Below are positions 1 to 5,771 of a DNA stretch of 7,031 bases, in pieces. The translations under genes were made by a program, and so were the position numbers. This DNA is from Pseudomonadota bacterium (lineage in GTDB: Bacteria; Pseudomonadota; Alphaproteobacteria; Sphingomonadales; Sphingomonadaceae), in contig JAEWCW010000216.1 in assembly GCA_023390415.1 (NCBI GenBank), forward strand, positions 1 through 7,031. The letters are read 5' to 3'. The notes beneath the pieces were generated by a model that was not told the DNA's origin, did no database searches, and saw only the letters and a list, made by a program, of their open reading frames with translations. The number at the start of each line of letters is the position of its first letter. Within the stretch, counting starts at the first letter, position 1.

Positions 1-158
1 CATGCTTACTCGACGGGCGGGGCTCAAGCGCGGCCCTCCCTCCCCCTCTCTGGCTACCGCGACGCGTTCTGATCGCACGGCGTGCGCGAGTCCGACCGTC
101 GCTGGCACTCCAGTGCGGATCATTCACCAGGCCATCAGATTGGCGCAGCAGAGTGATG

Positions 159-198
159 CCGATCGGGGAAGTTGCATTCGCGCCACCGCCGATCGGCG
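159..198. repeat. pair of GATC-centred palindromes upstream of the parB-like gene
   Basis: CCGATCGG (159-166) and CGCCGATCGGCG (187-198) are perfect palindromes whose centres lie 30 bp apart, close to three helical turns. They flank TTGCATTCGCGCC (172-184). The arrangement would suit an operator for an autoregulating DNA-binding protein such as the adjacent ParB-like product, but short GC-rich palindromes also occur by chance. Confidence 0.3.
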
Positions 199-234
199 CG
201 GCTGATCGCCGCGCTGGAGGAGAGAGGGCGGTCG

Positions 235-278
235 CGGATGAGCGACAGGTGCGGAAAGGCCGCACCGGCTCTCATCCG
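235..278 (+). promoter_or_regulatory. nested stem-loop in the parB-like leader, touching the ribosome binding site
   Basis: An 8-bp perfect outer stem pairs CGGATGAG (235-242) with CTCATCCG (271-278). Inside it a 7-bp perfect stem pairs GGTGCGG (248-254) with CCGCACC (260-266) around the loop AAAGG. The last paired base, G278, is the first base of the GGAGAA ribosome binding site of the gene starting at 289. The alternative in-frame ATG at 238 is buried in the outer stem. As RNA this could limit ribosome access or transcript elongation; as DNA it could be a binding site. The pairing is seen directly; the function is inference. Confidence 0.5.
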
Positions 279-288
279 GAGAACAGCC

Positions 289-2367
289 ATGATCAGGACA
301 ATCCCCCTCGCCAAGCTCGTGCCCAGCCCGCGCAACGTGCGCCGTGCATCGGACGCCGAGGCTGACCTGCAGCTGAAGACAGACATCGAGGCGCGCGGCC
401 TACTTCAGAACCTCGTCGTCGCCCCGGCAAGGAGACCCAAGGGGCGGTTCACGGTCGAAGCCGGCGCGCGCCGGTTGCGCGCCCTCGCCAGCCTCGTCGA
501 CGAGGGCAAGCTGCCCCGCGGCCATGAGGTATCCTGCCTGGTCATCGAGGACGGGCCGGAAGCGGCCCGCGAGGCCAGCCTGGCCGAGAATTTCCAGCGC
601 CTCGCCCTCAACCCGGCCGACGAGTGCCTGGCCTTCCAGCAGCTGATCGAGCAGGGCGCCGACGTCACCGAAATTGCGCGGCGCTTCGGCGTCACCGTGC
701 GCTTTGTCGAGGGACGGCTTCGGCTCGCCAGCCTCGCACCGATCGTGTTCGAGGCACTCGGCGCAGGCGAGATCACGCTCGACGTCGCCAAGGCCTATGC
801 GGCCACCGCCGACCGGGAGCGTCAGGCCTTCGTGTTCGAACAGGTCTCGCGCAGCTACATGGCCAGCCATCCGGACAGCATCCGGCGGATGATGTCCCAG
901 GCGACCGTCCCGGCATCGGACCGCCGCGCCCGATTGGTCGGCGAGGACGCCTATGTCGCGGCCGGCGGCCGGGTCGAGCGCGACCTCTTCTCCGACGATG
1001 GCGACAGCCGCTGGCTCGACATCGCCCTCCTCGAACGCCTCGCCACCGAGAAGATGGCATCGCTGGCCGCCGAGGCGGAAGCGGCGCACGGCATCGCTTT
1101 CGTGCGGCCGACCCTGGACGCGTGGGTCGGCTACGAGCTCACGCGCGACCTGGAGCGCGTGGACCTCGAGACACCGCCGCTCGGCGAGCCGGAGCGCGGC
1201 GAGCTTGCCGAACTGGAAACCGAGACGGACGCGCTCATCGACCAGCTGGAGGACCCGGACCTCGGCGAGGACGAGCGCGCCGCTGCCGAACTGCGAATCC
1301 GGTCGATCGAAGCCCGGATCGAGGCGCTGACGCACCGGCCGCCGGTGATTCCGGACGACCTGAGGCCGCGCATCGGCACCTTCCTGCTGCTCGACGAGTC
1401 CGGCCGGCCGCGGCTCGACACCAGCTATTATGTCGAGCCTTTGGACGAACCTGCGACGGCCCAATCCGATGCCCCGGACAAAGCTGCCTCGGGGCAGGCT
1501 CGCGTCGCGGCCGACAAGACGGCCAGGGCGCCTGCCTTGTCCCAGGCGCTCGTGGACGAGCTCGCGATGCAGCGGCGCGACATCCTTGCCGTCCATGTCG
1601 CGGCCGAGCCGGGACTTGCGCTGGACCTCGCGACCTTCCTGATGGTCGATCGCGAGGCGGGCTGTTCGTTCGAGAAGAGCGGGTCGTCGCTGGCGGCGCT
1701 CCCCCCGGCCGATCCGCTATTCGGCTTCAGGACGCCGGATGCTGCGGCCACCCGCGCCCGGGCCGAGGCCGAGGAGGCTCTCGACCGCAGCTGGACGGCC
1801 GCCCCCACGCGCGCGGACCGGTTCGACGCCTTCCGGGCGCTTCCCCGAGCGGTGCGGGCGGCGTGGCTCGGTCATGCAGTGGCGCGGACGCTCGAGGCGA
1901 GCCTCAACCTCGGCGGCGGCCGGAGGTGCCCGTTCCACGATCATCTCGGACAGCTCCTCGGGATCGACGTCGCCCAATGGTGGCGGCCGACGGGCGCCAG
2001 CTACTTCGACCGAGTCGCGAAGGCCGTCACGCTGGCCGCGCTCGAAGAGGTCGGCGGCGCTGCCTTCGCGAGCGGCTATTCGAAGGCGAAGAAAGCGGAG
2101 CTCAGCACGGCGGCCGAGCGAATCTTCGCGGGCGAGGGCGCCCTCCCGGACGACCTCAAGGCGCGGGCGCTTGCGTGGGTCCCGGAGGCCATGCGGTTCG
2201 CAGCTTCCCCCGTGGATGTTGCCGCCGTCGCCGCCGCGGACCCACCGCCCTGGGACGACGACCCGGCCGGAGAGGCTCCCGGCGCCGCGCCGGACGGCGA
2301 AAGCGGAGCCTGCGATACGGCGTCGGATGGCGGCGAGCCGTCCATGATGCTGGATGAAGCGGCCTAG
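289..2367 (+). CDS. ParB/RepB/Spo0J-family nuclease-like/partition protein, long mobile-element type
   Basis: The 692-residue product has a ParB N-terminal domain at about residues 1-110: the start MIRTIPLAKLVPSPRNVR, then GLLQNLVV (37-44), the nucleotide-contact box GARRLRAL (59-66, equivalent to the GERR box) and AENFQRLALNPADE (99-112, the ENxQR box). A helix-turn-helix follows at about 126-149 (VTEIARRFGVTVRFVEGRLR). An acidic, probably coiled segment lies near 305-350. The long C-terminal half has conserved-looking blocks such as LSQALVDELAMQRR (near 417) and FHDHLGQLLGID (near 550). Family knowledge: short ParBs bind CTP and load on parS; this long form is common on sphingomonad plasmids and islands, and its exact role is not settled. 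The start at 289 is chosen because GGAGAA (278-283) lies 5 bases upstream and the protein begins in the usual family way. An in-frame ATG at 238 would add 17 residues. No parA is visible, so a partition role is inference. Confidence 0.93.
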   Translation: MIRTIPLAKLVPSPRNVRRASDAEADLQLKTDIEARGLLQNLVVAPARRPKGRFTVEAGARRLRALASLVDEGKLPRGHEVSCLVIEDGPEAAREASLAENFQRLALNPADECLAFQQLIEQGADVTEIARRFGVTVRFVEGRLRLASLAPIVFEALGAGEITLDVAKAYAATADRERQAFVFEQVSRSYMASHPDSIRRMMSQATVPASDRRARLVGEDAYVAAGGRVERDLFSDDGDSRWLDIALLERLATEKMASLAAEAEAAHGIAFVRPTLDAWVGYELTRDLERVDLETPPLGEPERGELAELETETDALIDQLEDPDLGEDERAAAELRIRSIEARIEALTHRPPVIPDDLRPRIGTFLLLDESGRPRLDTSYYVEPLDEPATAQSDAPDKAASGQARVAADKTARAPALSQALVDELAMQRRDILAVHVAAEPGLALDLATFLMVDREAGCSFEKSGSSLAALPPADPLFGFRTPDAAATRARAEAEEALDRSWTAAPTRADRFDAFRALPRAVRAAWLGHAVARTLEASLNLGGGRRCPFHDHLGQLLGIDVAQWWRPTGASYFDRVAKAVTLAALEEVGGAAFASGYSKAKKAELSTAAERIFAGEGALPDDLKARALAWVPEAMRFAASPVDVAAVAAADPPPWDDDPAGEAPGAAPDGESGACDTASDGGEPSMMLDEAA

Positions 2368-2389
2368 TCGCGTCTCCCCAGTCTGTCGC

Positions 2390-2417
2390 GAGGGGCGACG
2401 CCATGACGTCGCCCCTT
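2390..2417 (+). terminator. GC-rich hairpin after the parB-like gene, possible terminator without a U-tract
   Basis: AGGGGCGACG (2391-2400) pairs perfectly with CGTCGCCCCT (2407-2416) around the loop CCATGA, and G2390/T2417 adds a wobble pair. It begins 23 bases after the stop codon at 2367. No T-run follows, so it may be a weak or factor-dependent terminator or an mRNA 3' stabiliser. The next genes are on the opposite strand, which fits a transcription end here. Confidence 0.5.
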
Positions 2418-2563
2418 CACCCTCGGCACCGGCCGGGGACGGCCACCGGACCTTGTGAAAACTGGCCAGAGGGCGTGTCCAAGAGGGATATGCAGGCCCG
2501 CCCTACTTTCCGCCGCGATACGCTGCGACCAATGCGCCCAGCCGAGGTGCCTCACTGAGCCGG

Positions 2564-2593
2564 CCGCCATCAGCCCGTCCGGACGGGCGGCGG
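2564..2593. repeat. extended inverted repeat around a 16-bp perfect palindrome
   Basis: GCCCGTCC (2573-2580) abuts its exact reverse complement GGACGGGC (2581-2588). Beyond it, CCGCC (2564-2568) can also pair with GGCGG (2589-2593) if the four bases ATCA (2569-2572) bulge out. It lies about 200 bases past the parB-like stop and is not in a coding region. It could be a dimer-binding site or a cruciform-forming site; no T-run supports a terminator. Confidence 0.5.
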
Positions 2594-2760
2594 ATCGCTC
2601 ACAGGAGATTGGCGAGGACGGCGCCCGGTCCAAACGGATCGCCGCCCGGTGTCCCTGCCGTCCCCGACCCGTAGCGAGGCGCGACCTGCGCATCAGGCTC
2701 ATGCTGTCGCCACGGAAGCTCGTGCGTCAGGCGCCTGATCTGCGGCTGTGCACCAGGCAT

Positions 2761-2783
2761 AGCACCAAGGATTAGCTGGTGCT
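2761..2783. repeat. inverted repeat AGCACCA / TGGTGCT
   Basis: Perfect 7-bp arms at 2761-2767 and 2777-2783 enclose a 9-base loop. A separate 12-bp palindrome, TCAGGCGCCTGA, lies just upstream at 2727-2738. No terminator T-run follows on either strand. The function is unknown. Confidence 0.35.
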
Positions 2784-2947
2784 CCGCCCCCCGCCCATCG
2801 TGGCCAAAGGGGTGCGATGTCTCCCGCCTATCCTAAGGAGAATACCCCTGATCTCCGCATCTGAAGGGCCGGCGCGGGCTGGGGCTGGGCGCCGAGCTTG
2901 CTCCCCTCTTCCCGCGCGGGGCGGGCGCCCCCTGTCGGTGCGGCGAT

Positions 2948-3412
2948 TCAATCCATCACGGCAAGGCCGCCCGGTCCTTCGCTAGCCGCGCTGAGCTCCC
3001 GCAATCCTGCTTCGAGCACCGCGATCATCCGGGCAGCCGCGTCCTCGGTCAGGGCGATGTAGACACGGCGCCGGTCGCTCGCGTCCTTCCGCCGCTCCAC
3101 CAAATTCCGGGTCTGGAGGACGTTGATCCATCGATGGGCCGTCGACGCCGGTGCGGGTGTCGCGAGGCGAAGGCCGCTGACCGACACCAGCTTGCCTTCC
3201 AGCCGCGTCGCCAGGAGATCAAGCAACATGTCCCAGGCGGGATCTGGGAAAAGACCGCGTCCGAGAGCTTCGTCGCGCAGTCGTCGTGCCCGAAGAATCG
3301 ACCGTACCAGTTTTGCAGTGACGAGGCCGCGTTGGTCGGAGGCCGGGGCTTGAACGGCGGCCGACTGATGTCCGCAAACCTCGCAATGGGTGGCCCGGGC
3401 TTGGTCGCTCAT
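2948..3412 (-). CDS. MarR-like winged helix-turn-helix transcriptional regulator with N-terminal CxxC
   Basis: The 154-residue product matches the small winged-helix regulators common in sphingomonads. The core is about residues 44-137: RLRDEALGRGLFPDPAWDML, then a helix-turn-helix at VSVSGLRLATPAPASTAHRW (about 76-95) with the recognition helix near 89-101. A charged wing follows, RRKDASDRRRVYIALTE (107-123), then a C-terminal helix likely used for dimerisation. An N-terminal extension carries HCEVCGH (9-15), with C10 and C13 and flanking histidines that could bind a metal or sense redox state; this is inference. The ATG at 3412 is supported by GGAGG (3418-3422 on the complement) 5 bases upstream. 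The upstream gene on the same strand ends 285 bases away, so co-transcription is possible but not shown. Its DNA target and ligand are unknown. Confidence 0.85.
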   Translation of the reverse strand: MSDQARATHCEVCGHQSAAVQAPASDQRGLVTAKLVRSILRARRLRDEALGRGLFPDPAWDMLLDLLATRLEGKLVSVSGLRLATPAPASTAHRWINVLQTRNLVERRKDASDRRRVYIALTEDAAARMIAVLEAGLRELSAASEGPGGLAVMD

Positions 3413-3697
3413 CAGCGCCTCCGAAATGGTCGCCCCACCGTAAGGATAGGGAGCGGCAACGCGAAGAAAGATCCATTCCGGACCGATTGTTGAAAGTTCG
3501 ACCGATCACGATCGACGGGAGTGCGCGCCGTTGCATTCGCCGCGGCAAATCGTTTGCCTGCGCCGGCGACGACCGTTCGGATTTTGCGCAAGGACGAGCT
3601 TGGCAGCGGGCGCAGCAGTCTCCCGCGTTGCCGCGTCCGATCGGCGGGTTTCAAGCTGGGCTCGGGCCCGTGCGTCTTGGTCAACCCGAGACGGACC
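3413..3697. other. intergenic region upstream of the winged-helix gene
   Basis: This stretch of 285 bases separates two minus-strand genes and should hold the promoter of the winged-helix gene. I could not pick a convincing -35/-10 pair. It contains one copy of TTGCATTCGC (3531-3540) and CCGATCGGCG (3637-3646); both motifs also occur upstream of the parB-like gene. Open frames crossing it show no recognisable protein sequence. Confidence 0.5.
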
Positions 3698-4357
3698 TCA
3701 TTCGTCCGGCGCTTCCAGGCCGTGTCCGTGGGCCATGCGCCCTTCGTTCAGCATCCTGACGAGATCGACCCGGCTGAGGACGCCCAGTCGCTCGTAGATA
3801 TCATGCAGCTGGGCCCTCAAGGCCGCTTCCGAGATCATCAGCCGCGCGGCGATCTCGGCATTGCTCAGATCCTCACGAACGAGGCCGATGATGGCCTGTT
3901 CGGGAGCAGTGAAGCTCGGGAGCGACGCTTCGGCCATGTCCGAACCGGAATCCTGCGGCGCAGTCAGTCGGAGAACGCTTTCTTCAATCCATCGTCCGCC
4001 GCCACGCACCATGTCGAGACAGGTCAGCAGGTGATCAGGCCCCGAATGCTTGAACAAGAGCCCATTGATCCCGGCGTTCACGGCTTGGATCGCGCGCTTG
4101 GGATGAATCCCGCTCGTGAACAGTATGACCGGGCGCAAATCGCCTTTCGCGCGAAGGTCGAGGAAGATGTCGAGCCCTGCCTTATCAGGAAGTCGATCGT
4201 CCAGGATGACCAGATCGGGGTTCACTGCCTCGATGGCGGCCGGCGCTTCACCGCCGCGGCTCACATGACCCACGAGCTCGTAGCCGGTCCCTTGGAGCAA
4301 CAGCTCCACGCCGGAGACGATGATCGGATGGTCCTCGACAATCAGCAGTCGGGTCAT
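3698..4357 (-). CDS. two-component response regulator, receiver plus LuxR/NarL-type DNA-binding domain
   Basis: The 219-residue product begins MTRLLIVEDHPII, a classic receiver start with acidic residues E8 and D9. The phosphoacceptor is D53 in LVILDDRLP; T81 (ILFTSG) and K103 (LLFKHSG) complete the receiver site. After a linker (about 125-148), a LuxR-type helix-turn-helix spans roughly 150-205: FTAPEQAIIGLVREDLSNAEIA, then SEAALRAQLHDIYERLGV. The recognition helix reads EAALRAQ where the family more often has EATVKxH, so its DNA target may differ. ATG 4357 is chosen because it gives the canonical start; in-frame TTG/GTG codons up to 4387 would add 9-10 residues. The ribosome binding site is weak (GGCGGA close to the ATG). 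No histidine kinase is adjacent, so it is an orphan regulator in this window and its signal is unknown. Confidence 0.9.
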   Translation of the reverse strand: MTRLLIVEDHPIIVSGVELLLQGTGYELVGHVSRGGEAPAAIEAVNPDLVILDDRLPDKAGLDIFLDLRAKGDLRPVILFTSGIHPKRAIQAVNAGINGLLFKHSGPDHLLTCLDMVRGGGRWIEESVLRLTAPQDSGSDMAEASLPSFTAPEQAIIGLVREDLSNAEIAARLMISEAALRAQLHDIYERLGVLSRVDLVRMLNEGRMAHGHGLEAPDE

Positions 4358-4698
4358 GGTTCCGCCCCGCCGGAGTGGTAGCACCAACGCGATCGGAATG
4401 CGATGACGGCCTGCAGGATCTAGGTAGGGCGCGTCCCCTCGATCATCGCGCGGTCATGATCGGCCAGTACTACCTTCTCGATCCGACCTCGAATTTGCCG
4501 ATTCCCTCATTGCGCCGGCCGGACTGGGCCATGGCTGCTGGCGTGGCGGATCGTCTTGTCGCCACTGGACGACGTGACCGCTGGCATCGATGCGGACGCG
4601 CTACCTCCGAAGGAGCGTCGGCCTTGCAAGCGGCAGCAGAACAGCCACCTCAACCTGGACCGTCGGATGGATTGAAAAGGACAGGATCCAGCGCCGCA
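4358..4698. other. gene-poor stretch upstream of the response regulator
   Basis: Open frames exist on both strands, but their third codon positions lack the strong G/C bias of the four firm genes and no protein sequence is recognisable. One plus-strand frame starting at 4456 (MIGQYYLLDPTSNLPI) runs to 4836, through the terminator hairpin, which argues against it being translated. Minor palindromes are seen: GATCAT/ATGATC (4441-4461) and GCATCGATGC near 4585. The promoter of the minus-strand response regulator should lie near 4360-4450 but is not obvious. Confidence 0.45.
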
Positions 4699-4828
4699 GT
4701 CTCATATCGAGACGCTTCGACGGACGTCGGATTCACCGGAGACGTCAGCCCTCCCGAAGCGTACACTCTCCTTGCGCGACCAGCTTCCGCGCGTTCTGCG
4801 GCGCGTCCTCCCGGACGCGCCGCTTTTT
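4699..4828 (+). ncRNA. candidate small structured RNA ending at an intrinsic terminator
   Basis: A set of local stems precedes a strong terminator on this strand. GTCTC/GAGAC is a 5-bp hairpin (4699-4713). CGCTTCG (4713-4719) pairs with CGAAGCG (4755-4761) and encloses GACGTC (4723-4728) paired with GACGTC (4741-4746). A pyrimidine-rich, probably unpaired stretch follows that includes CTCTCCTT (4766-4773), complementary to AAGGAGAG, a ribosome-binding-like sequence. The transcript then ends at 4828. No plus-strand gene upstream explains the terminator. The 5' end is not defined; 4699 is only the first stem seen, and no clear promoter was found. Confidence 0.3.
4798..4828 (+). terminator. strong rho-independent terminator
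   Basis: GCGGCGCGTCC (4798-4808) pairs perfectly with GGACGCGCCGC (4813-4823) around the 4-base loop TCCC, directly followed by TTTTT (4824-4828). It acts on the plus strand. No recognisable plus-strand gene ends just before it, so it probably closes a non-coding transcript or marks a decayed gene. Confidence 0.85.
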
Positions 4829-5057
4829 CCAACTGAGACGCTGCCTTGAGGGACCCTGCCGTCGCTCGTTGCCCAAGGCGCGATGGCGGAAAGTGGAGGC
4901 GGCGCGAATGCAATTTTCTGCGCCTGCCCGATGTCTCATCCAAGGAACACCCAGCTCGGAACCCGGGGCAAGCCCTGGCGTCGCTGACAGCGAGCGAACC
5001 AGACCTTCCGCAGATGAGACACCAGGCCGCTTGTCCTACGCCCGGGCGAGCCGTCTG
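4829..5057. other. short non-coding stretch with scattered inverted repeats
   Basis: GGCGCGAATGCAA (4901-4913) is an inverted copy of TTGCATTCGCGCC found at 172-184. TGTCTCATC (4932-4940) is matched by its reverse complement GATGAGACA (5013-5021). A minus-strand frame across 4745-4939 has fairly gene-like codons near its end (KLVAQGECTLREG) but overlaps the terminator hairpin and has no clear start signal. I do not call a gene here. Confidence 0.4.
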
Positions 5058-5222
5058 TCAGCGAGCGCGCTCGATCTCGCCCTCGAGCCGCCAACGCAGG
5101 CCATTCGGCTCTGCAGGATCTCTCTCTGCAAGCCGGTTTCGCAGCGCATCCTCGACTGCCTCGGCCAGCGTCGGACGCCAGGCGCCGACGATTAGCGCCG
5201 TCCTATAGCGATACCGAGGCAC
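5058..5222 (-). CDS. small conserved-looking hypothetical protein, 54 residues
   Basis: This minus-strand frame reads MPRYRYRTALIVGAWRPTLA and continues EAVEDALRNRLAERDP, ending LRWRLEGEIERAR. Codons are G/C-rich in the third position, as in the firm genes, and the protein has a plausible fold pattern: a basic strand, a hydrophobic strand ending GAWR, an Ala/Glu-rich helix and a final strand RWRLEGEIER. I have an impression of similar short hypothetical proteins in sphingomonads but cannot name a family. The start taken is GTG at 5222; the frame is open back only to a TGA near 5248. The ribosome binding site is weak. An ATG slightly upstream (near 5245) is in another frame and stops after 14 codons, so a frameshifted longer ancestor is possible. 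It stands alone, with no operon partner. Confidence 0.5.
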   Translation of the reverse strand: MPRYRYRTALIVGAWRPTLAEAVEDALRNRLAERDPAEPNGLRWRLEGEIERAR

Positions 5223-5771
5223 GCAGCGCCTGTAATCTCGTCTTCATAGGGTCGCCGGACGGTTCAGGTTGGCCCTCTCCCAGTACGCGCGGGCCGCAGG
5301 GGCATCAAGACGTCATCGCGTAGGCATGCGTCCCGGCCGGCCGTGCCCTGCGCATCGCAGGCACCGCCTCGATCGGCGCTGAGATCAGAACTGGCGCCTG
5401 TTGGGGATTTTCGCCGCAAGCGGCAAGGCCGGGGTCCAGCGCCCCTCGTTGCTGCGCTCCAGGGGCAGCCCGCAGCCGTTGCAAAGGGCGCGGAGGCCGG
5501 ACGCCGTGCGCGCGACCGATACGGTCGACGGTCGATGCGAGCCGAAGATGCATGCCCAAGCCATTGAGCGACCGTATCGCCCGCGCGCCGTCCGATAAAG
5601 CGATCCTGTGCCGCCCCGGGCGGAATCTTCAATAGCTGTGGCAACTTCGCTCCACTCGCGGCGCGCAACCGTCCGCTTCGGCCGTCATTGCGCCTGCGTC
5701 GGGAACGGAGAGGAGAGGGAGCTCCCGGAAACCGGGCTCGGCAGGAGCCGGTCAGATTTCGGAGACTCCCG
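5223..5771. other. intergenic region and ardC-like leader, no credible gene
   Basis: No convincing gene was found. It holds CGATACGGTCG (5517-5527) and its exact reverse complement CGACCGTATCG (5569-5579), 41 bases apart, and the near-palindrome CCGCCCCGGGCGG (5612-5624). The last 75 bases before the ardC-like start are dense in hairpins: GGGAGCTCCC (5717-5726), CCCGG-AAA-CCGGG (5724-5736, overlapping the previous one) and GGCTC/GAGCC (5735-5749). The purine tract AGGAGAG (5711-5717) also occurs in the parB-like leader at 218-224. A minus-strand frame at 5264-5911 reads antisense into the ardC-like gene and has no recognisable product. Confidence 0.5.
5517..5579. repeat. 11-bp perfect inverted repeat in the ardC-like upstream region
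   Basis: CGATACGGTCG (5517-5527) and CGACCGTATCG (5569-5579) are exact reverse complements separated by 41 bases. The left arm is itself part of GACCG-ATA-CGGTC (5514-5526), a small palindrome. This could be a two-site operator or a long-loop hairpin about 190 bases before the ardC-like start. No protein can be assigned to it. Confidence 0.45.

Larger units (their letters stand above)
2368..2947. other. intergenic region between the parB-like gene and the winged-helix gene, no credible gene
   Basis: No reading frame here shows a good start context together with recognisable protein sequence. The region holds several inverted repeats: the hairpin at 2390-2417, a 16-bp palindrome at 2573-2588, TCAGGCGCCTGA (2727-2738), AGCACCA/TGGTGCT (2761-2783) and the GC-rich CCCGCGCGGG (2911-2920) next to GGGGC/GCCCC (2918-2931). 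The last two lie just beyond the stop of the minus-strand winged-helix gene and may help end its transcript. A ribosome-binding-like TAAGGAGAAT near 2834 is followed by no ATG, GTG or TTG at a useful distance. Confidence 0.6.

Noticed and set aside
1..205. Plus-strand frame starting at the window's left edge
   Set aside because: Low-complexity product, no upstream context, and it runs into the palindrome region of the parB-like leader; no gene called in 1-171.
400..1596. Long minus-strand open frame antisense to the parB-like gene
   Set aside because: High GC with biased codons opens antisense frames; the product (Arg/Gly/Asp-rich) matches no family, while the plus strand is clearly ParB-like.
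624..2357. Second long plus-strand frame inside the parB-like gene
   Set aside because: It yields an Arg/Pro-rich low-complexity product, a typical shifted-frame shadow of a GC-rich gene.
2455..2775. Plus-strand 106-codon frame starting at GTG 2455
   Set aside because: No ribosome binding site, Arg/Pro/Cys-rich product without motifs, and it spans several palindromes.
2834..2985. TAAGGAGAAT followed by a short plus-strand frame
   Set aside because: No ATG, GTG or TTG at the right spacing; the surrounding frame has no protein-like sequence.
3521..4381. Plus-strand 286-codon frame across the response regulator
   Set aside because: It is antisense to a gene with intact receiver residues and helix-turn-helix.
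4456..4836. Plus-strand frame starting MIGQYYLLDPTSNLPI
   Set aside because: Weak third-position G/C bias, no family match, and it reads through the 4798-4828 terminator hairpin before stopping.
4958..4982. GGAAC-N16-CGTC, one base off the alphaproteobacterial EcfG general-stress promoter consensus (GGAAC-N16/17-CGTT)
   Set aside because: No plus-strand gene lies downstream within a useful distance, and the -10 element has a mismatch.
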